A stretch of 64,000 nucleotides of DNA from Deltaproteobacteria bacterium (GTDB lineage: Bacteria > Desulfobacterota > Binatia > Binatales > Binataceae), in assembly GCA_021799495.1 (NCBI GenBank), contig JAJZAI010000013.1, forward strand, positions 1 to 64,000. The letters run 5' to 3'. Shown piece by piece: positions 42,724-50,983 of the stretch (positions are counted from its first letter, which is position 1; each line of letters begins with the position of its first letter). The position numbers and the translations under genes were made by a program. The notes below the pieces were generated by a model, which was given only the letters and a program-made list of their open reading frames with translations, ran no database searches and was not told the origin of the DNA.

Positions 42724-42843
42724 ATGGCTAATCAACTGGGCAAAGTCTATATCTGTGGCAAATGCGGCTCGCAGGTGATCGTCACCAAGGGCGGGACCGG
42801 AACGATCAAGTGCTGCAACGCGCCGATGGAACAGAAGAAGTGA
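42724..42843 (+). CDS. Tiny desulforedoxin-like protein B
   Basis: A 39-residue protein, paralogue of the one at 37661. MANQLGKVYICGKCGSQVIV is followed by TKGGTGTIKCCNAPMEQKK, with the same CxxC and CC spacing (Cys 11, 14, 30, 31). It lies 34 bases after the second crotonase gene with GGGAGC as ribosome-binding site. A rubredoxin-like Fe or Zn site is expected. It could be an electron carrier for a nearby oxidoreductase, but no partner is identified. Confidence 0.75.
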   Translation: MANQLGKVYICGKCGSQVIVTKGGTGTIKCCNAPMEQKK

Positions 42844-42850
42844 CCGGTTC

Positions 42851-42876
42851 GCGCCGCATCCAAGTCCGCGCGGCGC
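42851..42876 (+). terminator. GC-rich hairpin after desulforedoxin-like gene B
   Basis: GCGCCGC and GCGGCGC pair around a 12-base loop eight bases after the stop. As after the paralogue at 37661, there is no T-run. Confidence 0.35.
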
Positions 42877-42902
42877 ATTAATCGGCCAGGAGCGCCTTCG
42901 CC

Positions 42903-43556
42903 ATGAGCAAGGTTACGCTCAGTTTCGATAACGGCCCGGAGCCCGAGGTCACGCCGCGCGTGCTGGATATCATGCGCAAACGGCGGCTGCTGACGACCTT
43001 CTTCGTGATTGGAGAGAAGCTCGCCGATGCGGGCCGGCGCCGGCTCGCCGAACGGGCGCGCGACGCCGGCCACTGGATCGGCAACCACAGCCTGACGCAT
43101 ACCGTGCCCCTCGGCGAACGGCGCGACGCGGGCGCGGCGGAGATCGAAATCGGCCGTGCGCAGGAGGCGCTCGGCGCGCTGACCCGTCCAGAGCGGCTGT
43201 TCCGTCCGTTCGGCGGGGGAGGCCGCCTCGATCGCTGCCTGCTCAGCCGCGAGGCGGTGGATTATCTGACCGCGGGGCGCTACACCTGCGTGCTCTGGAA
43301 CTGCGTGCCGCACGATTGGGACGATCCCGACGGCTGGGTCGATCGGGCGCTTAAGGAAATCGCATCGCGCCCGTGGTCGCTGGTCGTATTGCACGATCTG
43401 CCGACGGGAGCGATGCGCAACCTGGAGCGATTTCTCGACCGGCTCGACGCCGCGCAAATCGAGGTCGAGCAGGAATTTCCGCCCGCATGCGTGCCGATTC
43501 GCGAAGGCGCGGCAGTCCTTCCGATCGGCGCTTACGTGACCGAGCCGGGCGCATAA
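42903..43556 (+). CDS. Polysaccharide deacetylase (NodB domain) family protein
   Basis: A 217-residue NodB-type carbohydrate esterase: KVTLSFDNGPEPEVTPRVLD (catalytic Asp, metal Asp replaced in part by Asn), LTTFFVIGEKLADAG, GHWIGNHSLTHTVPLG (metal HxxxH) and LFRPFGGGG (RPP-like). The usual TFDDG is SFDNG, so one metal-site residue differs. There is no signal peptide, so the substrate would be cytoplasmic. Confidence 0.83.
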   Translation: MSKVTLSFDNGPEPEVTPRVLDIMRKRRLLTTFFVIGEKLADAGRRRLAERARDAGHWIGNHSLTHTVPLGERRDAGAAEIEIGRAQEALGALTRPERLFRPFGGGGRLDRCLLSREAVDYLTAGRYTCVLWNCVPHDWDDPDGWVDRALKEIASRPWSLVVLHDLPTGAMRNLERFLDRLDAAQIEVEQEFPPACVPIREGAAVLPIGAYVTEPGA

Positions 43557-43594
43557 TTCGGGAGTATCGCGGCGAAGCCGAGGAGGCCGATTTC

Positions 43595-43855
43595 GTGCAT
43601 CTGTTGGGGATATTGATCGCGGGCCTGATCGCCGGCTGGCTGACCGGAAAACTGATGCGCACAGGCGGCTACGGCCTCGCCGGCGATATCGTGCTGGGTC
43701 TGGTGGGCGCGGTGATCGGACAGTGGGTGTTCGGCAAGCTCGGAATCGAGCGGCCGTTCGGCGCGATCGGATTTATCGCAATGGCGGTGGTGGGCGCGAT
43801 TATCCTGGTCGGCGCGATTCATCTGATCCGCGGCGCGCAACCCTCCGCCCGCTAA
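43595..43855 (+). CDS. GlsB/YeaQ/YmgE family membrane protein
   Basis: An 86-residue protein with three hydrophobic helices: LLGILIAGLIAGWLTGKLM, GDIVLGLVGAVIGQWVFG and GFIAMAVVGAIILVGAIHLI, the pattern of transglycosylase-associated (YeaQ/YmgE) stress proteins. The start is GTG at 43595 with AGGAGG eight bases upstream. Its stop overlaps the convergent SET gene by four bases. Confidence 0.85.
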   Translation: MHLLGILIAGLIAGWLTGKLMRTGGYGLAGDIVLGLVGAVIGQWVFGKLGIERPFGAIGFIAMAVVGAIILVGAIHLIRGAQPSAR

Positions 43856-44427
43856 GGCCGATGAGACGCGGCGCGGCGGCGTGGCGTTTCAATTATTTCT
43901 TCACCATATTTAATCCGCCGCAGCCGCGGCAGCATGTAGGGAAGATTGCGCTCCCTGAATTCCGCATCCTTCCAATCGTCGCCCGTGATGATTGAGCGAC
44001 AATTCGCCGCGCCACATCGGCATCGCATGCGAAATCGCGGATTCGATTCGGCCAAGCCGTAGTCGTAGGTCAGTTCCTCGCCGCGTGGGATGCGGCGGCG
44101 GGCGATAAAATCGCCGCGTTCGTCGAAGCCGACGTTCCCGTCGCAAGAATGGTTCAGATACCATTCGATCGTCAGCCGGTTGAAATCGAGCTTGTCAGGC
44201 GGAAGGAAACCCTCGGGCGTGCCGATGCAGAAGGCGCGGATTTTCTCCTGAAGATTTTCTTCGTAAGCGGCGAAGTGGCTCCAGGGAATCAGCCGCCGAT
44301 ATTCCGCTTCGTGAATTCCCTCGGCAATGCGCTGGCGCTCCTCGAAAGCAGCGACCGCAAACACGCCGACGCCGTCAATGACGGAGGGGTTGAGTTCAAT
44401 CAGAACTTTCGGGAAAACGACGCGCAT
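43852..44427 (-). CDS. SET-domain protein (putative lysine methyltransferase)
   Basis: A 191-residue protein with a near-complete SET core. SVIDGVGVFAVAAFEERQRI is SET-N, EWYLNHSCDGNVGFDERGDF holds the NHS(C) SAM/pseudoknot motif, and IPRGEELTYDYGLAESNPRF holds ELTYDY. The post-SET CRCGAANCRSIITG supplies a Cys cluster. Bacterial SET proteins methylate lysines of ribosomal, chromatin-like or host proteins; the target here is unknown. Its start lies within the end of the upstream DUF4760-like gene (32-base overlap). Confidence 0.85.
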   Translation of the reverse strand: MRVVFPKVLIELNPSVIDGVGVFAVAAFEERQRIAEGIHEAEYRRLIPWSHFAAYEENLQEKIRAFCIGTPEGFLPPDKLDFNRLTIEWYLNHSCDGNVGFDERGDFIARRRIPRGEELTYDYGLAESNPRFRMRCRCGAANCRSIITGDDWKDAEFRERNLPYMLPRLRRIKYGEEIIETPRRRAASHRP

Positions 44428-44944
44428 AACGTGCCTTTTCGTCGTTTAAGAATTTCTCTCTGGTCCGCCGTAATTTTTCAATAAAACAACTCTTTCCCTC
44501 CGAAACGCCTTTATCTTCGCGGTTTTCGTAGTGTTCCCACAATTTCCCCAAATTTTCATAAAGCTTGTCATCCAGCCAGTCCGCGCGCAGCCGATCGATC
44601 ATTCCGTTCTCATGATTGTAGAAATAATAGCGCGCCGCATACCAGCCAAGCGTCGAATCCCAGATTAAATCCTCGTCAAAGACATTGCGCCCAGCCAGAG
44701 CGGCAAACTCTTCGAGAAATTCAAGAACGGCCTCCACCGCTCCGAAATCCTCCGGGTCGGAGGCCCATGCGGTTCTCAAGCGGCAGGTCTCACGAGAATC
44801 CCATGCCAAATTCAATTGCACGAGGGCATCAACCTGGTTTTGCGCCCTCAGCAAATTGGCCTGCCAATATATGATGACAGCGGTTGCTCCTGTGCCTAAC
44901 ATCGTCAAAAAGGTCCACAACCAGTCCATTGGCATCGAATTCAC
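44396..44944 (-). CDS. DUF4760-like membrane-anchored protein
   Basis: A 182-residue protein with an N-terminal transmembrane helix (LWTFLTMLGTGATAVIIYWQ) followed by ANLLRAQNQVDALVQLNLAW and a mostly helical acidic cytoplasmic part (DFGAVEAVLEFLEEFAALAG, YAARYYFYNHENGMIDRLRA). The arrangement matches the DUF4760 type, often found near mobile or defence genes. Its base composition is visibly more AT-rich than the flanks, suggesting transfer. It overlaps the SET gene and may be translationally coupled to it. Confidence 0.7.
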   Translation of the reverse strand: MNSMPMDWLWTFLTMLGTGATAVIIYWQANLLRAQNQVDALVQLNLAWDSRETCRLRTAWASDPEDFGAVEAVLEFLEEFAALAGRNVFDEDLIWDSTLGWYAARYYFYNHENGMIDRLRADWLDDKLYENLGKLWEHYENREDKGVSEGKSCFIEKLRRTREKFLNDEKARYARRFPESSD

Positions 44945-44977
44945 TTGTTTGGTCCCCGATCCTTTCCAATTGAATAC

Positions 44978-45871
44978 TCATATAGCGTTGAAGCCGGGTT
45001 GACTGAAGAGCACGCGGTCCGGGCCAAGCCGGCGGCGCATCGCGGCGAGCAGTTCTCGCTCGGCGCCGGGATGGAACCATCCCGCGTAACCGAGCCGCGC
45101 GAATAGTTGCTCCATCCCGAGCGCTTTGGAACGGCGGCCGGACGCGCCGTCGCCGTCGAACAGCGTATCGACAACGACTCTGTCCGCCGCATTGTCGATA
45201 AGCGCGGCGAAGCGCTCTGGATCGTTGGGCAGCATCGGCGCGATTGCGACCTGCGTCGGAATTCCCGCCGAACGCAATCGCCGCAAGGTGGCAAGCCGGC
45301 GCGCGACGGACGGCGAGGTCGGCGTGAAGGCGCGGCGCACCCGTTCGTCGTCGGTTTCGAGCGTGATTGAAGCGATCGCCCGCCCGCTCATCGCGGCAAG
45401 CAAATCCAGGTCGCGCTCGATGAGCGGACTGCGCGTCTGCACGAGCAAGCGGCGGATTGGAAAGCGCGCGATGATCGCGAGCGCGTCGCGGGTGAGGCGG
45501 GCGCGCCGCTCGATTCCCTGATACGGATCGGTCGCGCTGGACATGAAGATGGCGGTTGCGGCGAGTTTGCCGGCGCGTTGCAGCGCGTGCAGTTCCTTTT
45601 CAAGCAATTCGGAAAGATTGGATTTGGCGATCACCCATGCGCCCCATCCGCCCGGCCTCGCGCCGGCGACCGGCCGCGCGCGCACGTAGCAGAAGGGACA
45701 TCCGCCGGCCGCGCCGAAAGCGCATCCGATATAAGGATTGAGCGAATAGGCGAAACCGCTGAGAAAGCCGCCGGTCGGGGCGAGCGCGCGGCGGGCGGGA
45801 CGGAATTCGTAATGACGCATCGCGGAGGCGCGGGGCGCGGCCGAATGCGGGTCATGCCGCGGCATTGACAT
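44978..45871 (-). CDS. SPL-family radical SAM protein
   Basis: A 297-residue radical SAM enzyme related to spore photoproduct lyase and Rv2578c. The cluster motif lies in NPYIGCAFGAAGGCPFCYVR, spaced Cx7CxxC instead of Cx3CxxC. Other signatures are IFMSSATDPYQGIERRARLT, RRLLVQTRSPLIERDLDLL, ASITLETDDERVRRAFTPTS and IPTQVAIAPMLPNDPERFA. The start is uncertain: ATGs at 45871, 45865 and 45820 are all possible and no clear ribosome-binding site decides. The function of this branch is not established. Confidence 0.82.
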   Translation of the reverse strand: MSMPRHDPHSAAPRASAMRHYEFRPARRALAPTGGFLSGFAYSLNPYIGCAFGAAGGCPFCYVRARPVAGARPGGWGAWVIAKSNLSELLEKELHALQRAGKLAATAIFMSSATDPYQGIERRARLTRDALAIIARFPIRRLLVQTRSPLIERDLDLLAAMSGRAIASITLETDDERVRRAFTPTSPSVARRLATLRRLRSAGIPTQVAIAPMLPNDPERFAALIDNAADRVVVDTLFDGDGASGRRSKALGMEQLFARLGYAGWFHPGAERELLAAMRRRLGPDRVLFSQPGFNAI

Positions 45872-45900
45872 CGGCGGCGCCGCCGCCTCAAGATTATCGT

Positions 45901-46374
45901 ATGAAACGCGCGTTGATAGCATTGGCGGCGATGGTTTTGCTGAGCCTGCCGGCTCTGGCGCACGCGCAGTTTGACGGCGACGACGATACCGCATGGGGCC
46001 CGCCGCCATACAACGACGTCGATAACGGCCAGCTGCTGCAGATTTTCAGCTATACGCTGGCGCCATTCGGTTACGCTCTGGAATGGGGCGTGGCCCGGCC
46101 GCTGCATCACCTTGCGACGCAGACGCCGCTGACGCCGGCGCTCAGCGGCGACACCGACGTGCGCTATTTCGGCGAAACCTCGAACGCCGCGCTGCTGCCG
46201 CCGAATACGTTCGCGCCATTCAAGATGCCCGCGAATCCAAATGCGATGGAGCCGGACACCGGATCGCCAGCGCCAACGGCTCCGGTCAGGATGATCGCGC
46301 CTTATGCGGGCGCCAAACCGACGACCGTGCGGTCGTCGAATGCGGGCTACGGCGACCAATCCACGCTGCGCTAG
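45901..46374 (+). CDS. Exported protein of unknown function
   Basis: A 157-residue protein with a Sec signal peptide (MKRALIALAAMVLLSLPALA, cleavage after AHA near residue 22). The mature part contains LLQIFSYTLAPFGYALEWGV and ARPLHHLATQTPLTPALSGD, then a Pro/Ala-rich end. No domain is recognised. It diverges from the radical SAM gene with about 30 bases between the starts. Confidence 0.65.
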   Translation: MKRALIALAAMVLLSLPALAHAQFDGDDDTAWGPPPYNDVDNGQLLQIFSYTLAPFGYALEWGVARPLHHLATQTPLTPALSGDTDVRYFGETSNAALLPPNTFAPFKMPANPNAMEPDTGSPAPTAPVRMIAPYAGAKPTTVRSSNAGYGDQSTLR

Positions 46375-46448
46375 CGAACCCGTCGGCGGGCGCGGCGTGG
46401 ACCACGCCTAAGCAAATTCGTCGCGGGCGCGCGCCCTCTGAATCAGCT

Positions 46449-46454
46449 ATAATC
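46449..46454 (+). promoter_or_regulatory. -10 box upstream of alpha/beta hydrolase
   Basis: A perfect TATAAT lies 40 bases before the hydrolase ATG, leaving room for a normal leader with GGAAGGAAG as ribosome-binding site. No strong -35 was found. Confidence 0.4.
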
Positions 46455-46494
46455 GCTGGCGACCGCCCTGCCGAACGGAAGGAAGATTGCCGCG

Positions 46495-47298
46495 ATGCCG
46501 AAAATCAAAGCCGGCGCGATCACGCTGAACTACGAAACTTTCGGACAGGGCGAACCGCTCCTGCTGATCATGGGTTTCGGGATGCCGGGCGCGGCGTGGG
46601 CCCCGATGCTGCCGTTTCTGGCCGGATTCCAGTGCATCTATTTCGACAATCGCGGAACCGGCTCGTCGGACCGCCCCGACGGCGTTTACACGATTCCCGA
46701 CATGGCCGACGACGCCGCCAGCCTGCTCGCGGCGATGGGGATCGGGCGGGCGCGCGTTTACGGCGTCTCGATGGGCGGAATGATCGCGCAGGAGCTGACG
46801 CTGCGTCATCCCGAGCGCGTCGAAAAGGTGATCCTTGGCTGCACGATGGCGGGCGGAGCGACGGCGGTGCGCGCCGCGGATGAGGTCGTGCAGATGCTGA
46901 TCGAGGGTTCGCGGATGATGGCGAAGGATCCGAATTTCGCGCTCGACATGATCATCCCGCTGCTTTATCCGCCCGAATTCACGCTGGCGCATCCGGAAAT
47001 CAAGGCGCTGACGCTGGCCGGGATGCAGCTCGCGCCGCCGACGCCGCCCGAAACGGCGGACCGCATGATTGCCGGGATCATGCAGTTCGACGCCAGCGAC
47101 CGTCTCGGCCAGATAAAATGTCCGACGCTAATCGTCCACGGCGAGAAGGACATCCTGGTCCCGCCGGCCAACGCCAAACTGCTCGCCGAGCGGATTCCGC
47201 AGGCGGAAGTTTTCATGATTCCGGAAGGCGGACACAATTACGCCGCCGCCGATCCCGTCGGCATCCATCAGCGCATCATTGCCTGGCTGAAAAACTAG
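46495..47298 (+). CDS. Alpha/beta hydrolase
   Basis: A 267-residue alpha/beta hydrolase. PLLLIMGFGMPGAAWAPMLP gives the oxyanion HG-like loop, YFDNRGTGSSDRPDGVYTI is typical of the family, VYGVSMGGMIAQELTLRHPE holds the nucleophile elbow GVSMGG with Ser, CPTLIVHGEKDILVPPANAK holds the acid Asp, and EGGHNYAAADP the catalytic His. It could be an esterase, lactonase or C-C hydrolase. It is convergent with the NDP-forming synthetase. Confidence 0.9.
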   Translation: MPKIKAGAITLNYETFGQGEPLLLIMGFGMPGAAWAPMLPFLAGFQCIYFDNRGTGSSDRPDGVYTIPDMADDAASLLAAMGIGRARVYGVSMGGMIAQELTLRHPERVEKVILGCTMAGGATAVRAADEVVQMLIEGSRMMAKDPNFALDMIIPLLYPPEFTLAHPEIKALTLAGMQLAPPTPPETADRMIAGIMQFDASDRLGQIKCPTLIVHGEKDILVPPANAKLLAERIPQAEVFMIPEGGHNYAAADPVGIHQRIIAWLKN

Positions 47299-47313
47299 CC
47301 CGGGCGTCGCAGT

Positions 47314-49452
47314 TCATTCCGCGGCGACGATTCCCGCCGCCCGCGCCCATCGGTATTTCGCGCCCAGCACCGCGACCGGCTTCTCCGTCGTGTATGGATA
47401 GGCCGGGATGCCGCGATCGAAGAGATAGGCGCTCGCCTGCTCGACCTCGACGTCGCCGACCAGCGAAGCGACGATCGGCTTGACGATGCCGCGCCGCCGC
47501 GCGTCCTCCACGGCCTCGGCTGCCAGCTTCGCGAAGACCATCGGCGGCGTGATGATCGTGTGCCAGTAGCCGAGAATCAGCGCGTGGATGCGCGGATCGT
47601 CGAGTCCGAGCGCGATCGTGTTGCGATAAGTCGCCGGCGGCTCGCCGCCGGTGATATCGACCGGATTGCCCGCGGCGCCGAAGGGCGGAATAAATTTGCG
47701 GAAGGCGGCGTCAAGATCCGGCGGCATCGCCATCAGGCTGAGTCCGTTATCGACGCAAGCGTCCGAAAGCAGCACGCCCGAACCGCCCGCGCCGGTGATA
47801 ATCAGCACATTCTCGCCCTTCGGCGCGGGCAGGATCGGCAGGCATCGCGCGAACTCCAGCATGTCGTTCAGCGCCATCGCGCGCACCACGCCTGATTGGC
47901 GGAGCACGTCGTCGTAAATCCGATCGTTGCCGGCGAGCGCGGCGGTGTGCGATTTCGCGGCGCGCGCGCCCAGCGCGGTGCGTCCGGCCTTGAGCACGAT
48001 CACCGGCTTCTTTTTCGAGACCCGTTGCGCCACCTCGGCGAACGAGCGGCCGTCCTTGAGGTCTTCGACATGCATCGCGACGACTTCGGTATTCGGATCC
48101 TGCTCGAAAAAGGTCAGCAGGTCGTCCTCATCGATATCCGATTTGTTGCCCAGCCCGACGATCGCCGAAACGCCCATCCGCGCCGACCGGCTGAAGCCGA
48201 TTATCGCCATCCCGACGCCGCCGCTCTGCGACGAGAGGGCGGCTTTGCCCTTGACGTCGTATGGGGTGCAGAAGGTCGCGCAGAGATTTTTGTGCGTATA
48301 GTAAAAGCCGTAAATGTTCGGCCCCATCAGGCGGACGTTGTACTCGCGCGCGATCGCGACGATCTGTTCCTGCAATTCAACGTTGCCGGTTTCGGCGAAG
48401 CCCGAGGGAATCAGCACCGCGCCCGGAATTTTCTTCTCGCCGCATTCCTTGAGCGCGCCGGCGACCAGCGGCGCCGGTATCGCGAAGACGGCGACGTCCA
48501 CCGGCCCCGGAATCTCCTTGACGCTTTTGTAAGCCTTGCGCCCCATCACTTCCGGAACCTTCGGATGAATCGGATGGATCGCGCCCTGATAACCTCCGTT
48601 GATCAGGTTCTTCATCACGGAGTTGCCGATTTTGCCGTCCTCCGGCGAGGCGCCGATCACCGCGACCGCGTCGGGCCGCATGATCCGGTTCATCGCGGCC
48701 AGAATCTCCGCCTGCGACGGACGGTAGCGTTCGCGGAGCGGGGAAAAATCCACGATTATCCGCACGTCGGCGGCGGTCGCGCCGTCGGACCGCGCGAAAA
48801 CCGGATTCAGATCGATTTCGCGGATTTCGGGAAAGTCGGCGGCCAGTTGCGCGACCGCGACGATAATCCGCGCCAGCGCCGCGCGATCGATCGGCGCGCC
48901 GCCGCGGACCCCGCGCAGAATTTCCGCCGCGGCGATTCCGTCGATCATCGAAAGCGCGTCGGCCGCGCCCGCCGGCGCAAGGCGGAAAGTCACGTCCTTC
49001 AGGACTTCGACCAGCACTCCGCCCATCCCGAACGCCACGACTTTGCCGAAGCTCGGATCGGTCAGCGCGCCGACGATCACCTCGTGTCCGCCGGAGAGCA
49101 TCCGCTGGATCAGCACGCCTTCGATTCGCGCATCGGCCTTGTACGCTTTCGCGTTGGCGACCAGCTTTTCGTAGGCCCGTTCGGCGGCGGCCGCGTCGCC
49201 CACGCCCACGATTACGCCGCCGGCCTCGGTCTTGTGGAGAATATCGGGCGAAACAATCTTCATCACGGCCGGATAGCCGACACCCGCCGCGAGCTTCGCG
49301 GCCTCGGCCGTAGATTTCGCCAGCGCCTCGGTCGGCAGCGGGATTCCATACGCCGCGCATACCGGCCGGCATTCGTCGGGCGCGAGCGCGCCGCGCCCCT
49401 GCGCCTTGACCATCTCCAGCACTTTGCGCACGGACGCCTTGTCAAAACTCAT
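47314..49452 (-). CDS. Acyl-CoA synthetase (NDP-forming), beta-alpha order
   Basis: A 712-residue ADP-forming acetate-CoA ligase family protein. The ATP-grasp (beta) part is N-terminal (about 15-230: YPAVMKIVSPDILHKTEAGG, VAFGMGGVLVEVLKDVTFRL, REIDLNPVFA). The CoA-binding alpha part follows (about 255-700: RPDAVAVIGASPEDGKIGNS, LSSQSGGVGMAIIGFSRSAR, KSHTAALAGNDRIYDDVLRQ, GNPVDITG). His of SHTAALAGND is the phosphorylated residue candidate. It interconverts acyl-CoA and acid with ATP synthesis. The domain order is the reverse of PatZ-type proteins. Confidence 0.88.
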   Translation of the reverse strand: MSFDKASVRKVLEMVKAQGRGALAPDECRPVCAAYGIPLPTEALAKSTAEAAKLAAGVGYPAVMKIVSPDILHKTEAGGVIVGVGDAAAAERAYEKLVANAKAYKADARIEGVLIQRMLSGGHEVIVGALTDPSFGKVVAFGMGGVLVEVLKDVTFRLAPAGAADALSMIDGIAAAEILRGVRGGAPIDRAALARIIVAVAQLAADFPEIREIDLNPVFARSDGATAADVRIIVDFSPLRERYRPSQAEILAAMNRIMRPDAVAVIGASPEDGKIGNSVMKNLINGGYQGAIHPIHPKVPEVMGRKAYKSVKEIPGPVDVAVFAIPAPLVAGALKECGEKKIPGAVLIPSGFAETGNVELQEQIVAIAREYNVRLMGPNIYGFYYTHKNLCATFCTPYDVKGKAALSSQSGGVGMAIIGFSRSARMGVSAIVGLGNKSDIDEDDLLTFFEQDPNTEVVAMHVEDLKDGRSFAEVAQRVSKKKPVIVLKAGRTALGARAAKSHTAALAGNDRIYDDVLRQSGVVRAMALNDMLEFARCLPILPAPKGENVLIITGAGGSGVLLSDACVDNGLSLMAMPPDLDAAFRKFIPPFGAAGNPVDITGGEPPATYRNTIALGLDDPRIHALILGYWHTIITPPMVFAKLAAEAVEDARRRGIVKPIVASLVGDVEVEQASAYLFDRGIPAYPYTTEKPVAVLGAKYRWARAAGIVAAE

Positions 49453-49613
49453 CGCAACCTCCCGCTCTGGTTCTTGAGACGCACCGAAACCCGAGCCGCC
49501 TTGTCTTTGCGGCTGCCTTATGCGCTAATGGCGCGCAGCGCCCAACCTATCGCCCGTCGCGCGATCGCGTCAAACCGCAGTGGCGCTGCTATCATGGATT
49601 AGGAGCGCTTGCT

Positions 49614-49826
49614 ATGGTCGAGAAAACTATCGAGCTGGTTGGAATATCATCAAATTCCATCGAAGACGCCGTGCAGCTCGCCCTGGCGCGCGCCGGCGTG
49701 ACGATTTCCGGCATCAACCACGTCCATATCGAGGATATTTCGGCGGCGGTTGAGAACAACCAGGTTTCGCGATGGCGGGTGGCGATTAAGGCCACGTTTC
49801 TGGTGAAGGACCAATTGCACGAATGA
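49614..49826 (+). CDS. Dodecin family protein
   Basis: A 70-residue dodecin: MVEKTIELVGISSNSIEDAV, then an ALARAGVTISGINHVHIEDI helix-strand and WRVAIKATFLVKDQ. Dodecins form 12-subunit shells that store flavins. The conserved Trp and Lys of the flavin-binding strand are visible in SRWRVAIKA, though the usual Gln near the sheet is uncertain. AGGAGC precedes the ATG. It diverges from the acyl-CoA synthetase. Flavin storage fits the many flavoenzymes in the window. Confidence 0.88.
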   Translation: MVEKTIELVGISSNSIEDAVQLALARAGVTISGINHVHIEDISAAVENNQVSRWRVAIKATFLVKDQLHE

Positions 49827-49978
49827 CGCGGATTGCGCCGAATCGGACCGGACCGCCGCCCAAGCCGGGCGCGCGCGGCCGATAACCGGCGGGAATCCAA
49901 TTAGCATGGACCGCAAAGGCGCCGGATCGACGGTTTTCGCGATCACTTCGCAATAGGCGGTCTGGAAAGTCCACTTCT

Positions 49979-50968
49979 ATGCCAGCAAAAGTCGCCGAGG
50001 TTCAATCCGGCATCTACGAAGTTTTTCTGCCGCTGCCGATGCGGCCGACGATCGTCAATGTCTATATGGTCGATTGTCACGGCGCGTGGGCGTTGATCGA
50101 CACAGGCATGAACACGGCGGACAGCGTCGCCACGCTCGAAGACGCCTGCCGCCAGGTCGGAATCCGGCTCGAAGACATCAACGTGGTCATCGGCACACAT
50201 CATCACGTGGACCATTTCGGCACGTCGGCGACGATCAAGCGGCGCAGCGGCGCAACCACCCTGCTCCATCGCCTCGAGCAGGAACGGGTCAACCGGATGC
50301 TGACGCTGGGGCCGCCGTCGCAGAATCCCGACGCGATGGCGTTTTTCCAAACCCACGGCTTTCCCGTCGACAAATATCCGATCGAAGGGATGCGTCCGAT
50401 CTGGATGGGCACCGACCAGTACAATCCCGTGCCCACTCCCGATCGCTATCTCAACGACGGCGACGTGGTGATGATTGGCGACCGCGAGCTTGAAATCATC
50501 TGGACGCCCGGCCACGCTCCCGGCCATTGCGTGATCTATCTGCGCAAGGAAAAGGTGCTGATCGTCGGCGACCATCTGCTGCCCAAGATCACTCCACACG
50601 TCGGCGTCTATCCGAGCGGCCCGGCCAACCCGCTCGGCGATTTCATCAATTCGCAACTCAAGGTGCAGCGCTTCGACGTCGAGCACGTTTTGCCCGCCCA
50701 CGGCGCCGTCTATCACGACCATCGCCATCGCGCCAACCAGCTAATCGAGCATCATCGCTACCGCGAGGCCGAGATGCTCGACCTGATTCGGCGCAAGCCG
50801 CAGTGCGCCTACGAGGTCGCGTCGCAGGTCTTCGGCGACGAGGAGCGGCCGATTTTCCACGTGATGGCGGCGACGTTCGAAACGCTAGCTCATCTGGAAC
50901 TGGCCTGCGTCGAGGGGCGCGCGAAGAAAAAGGTCGATAACGGCCGCACGCTCTTCCAGACGGTCTAA
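49979..50968 (+). CDS. MBL-fold metallo-hydrolase
   Basis: A 329-residue metallo-beta-lactamase-fold hydrolase. VIGTHHHVDHFGTSATIKR is the HxHxDH zinc motif, ELEIIWTPGHAPGHCVIYLR gives the third-site His, VLIVGDHLLPKITPHVG the bridging Asp, and VLPAHGAVYHDH the final His. A C-terminal helical region (REAEMLDLIRRKPQCAYEVA, PIFHVMAATFETLAHLELAC) resembles that of RNase Z/LACTB2-like hydrolases. The substrate is unknown. It is convergent with the desaturase. Confidence 0.9.
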   Translation: MPAKVAEVQSGIYEVFLPLPMRPTIVNVYMVDCHGAWALIDTGMNTADSVATLEDACRQVGIRLEDINVVIGTHHHVDHFGTSATIKRRSGATTLLHRLEQERVNRMLTLGPPSQNPDAMAFFQTHGFPVDKYPIEGMRPIWMGTDQYNPVPTPDRYLNDGDVVMIGDRELEIIWTPGHAPGHCVIYLRKEKVLIVGDHLLPKITPHVGVYPSGPANPLGDFINSQLKVQRFDVEHVLPAHGAVYHDHRHRANQLIEHHRYREAEMLDLIRRKPQCAYEVASQVFGDEERPIFHVMAATFETLAHLELACVEGRAKKKVDNGRTLFQTV

Positions 50969-50983
50969 AGACGCCGGCCGCGA

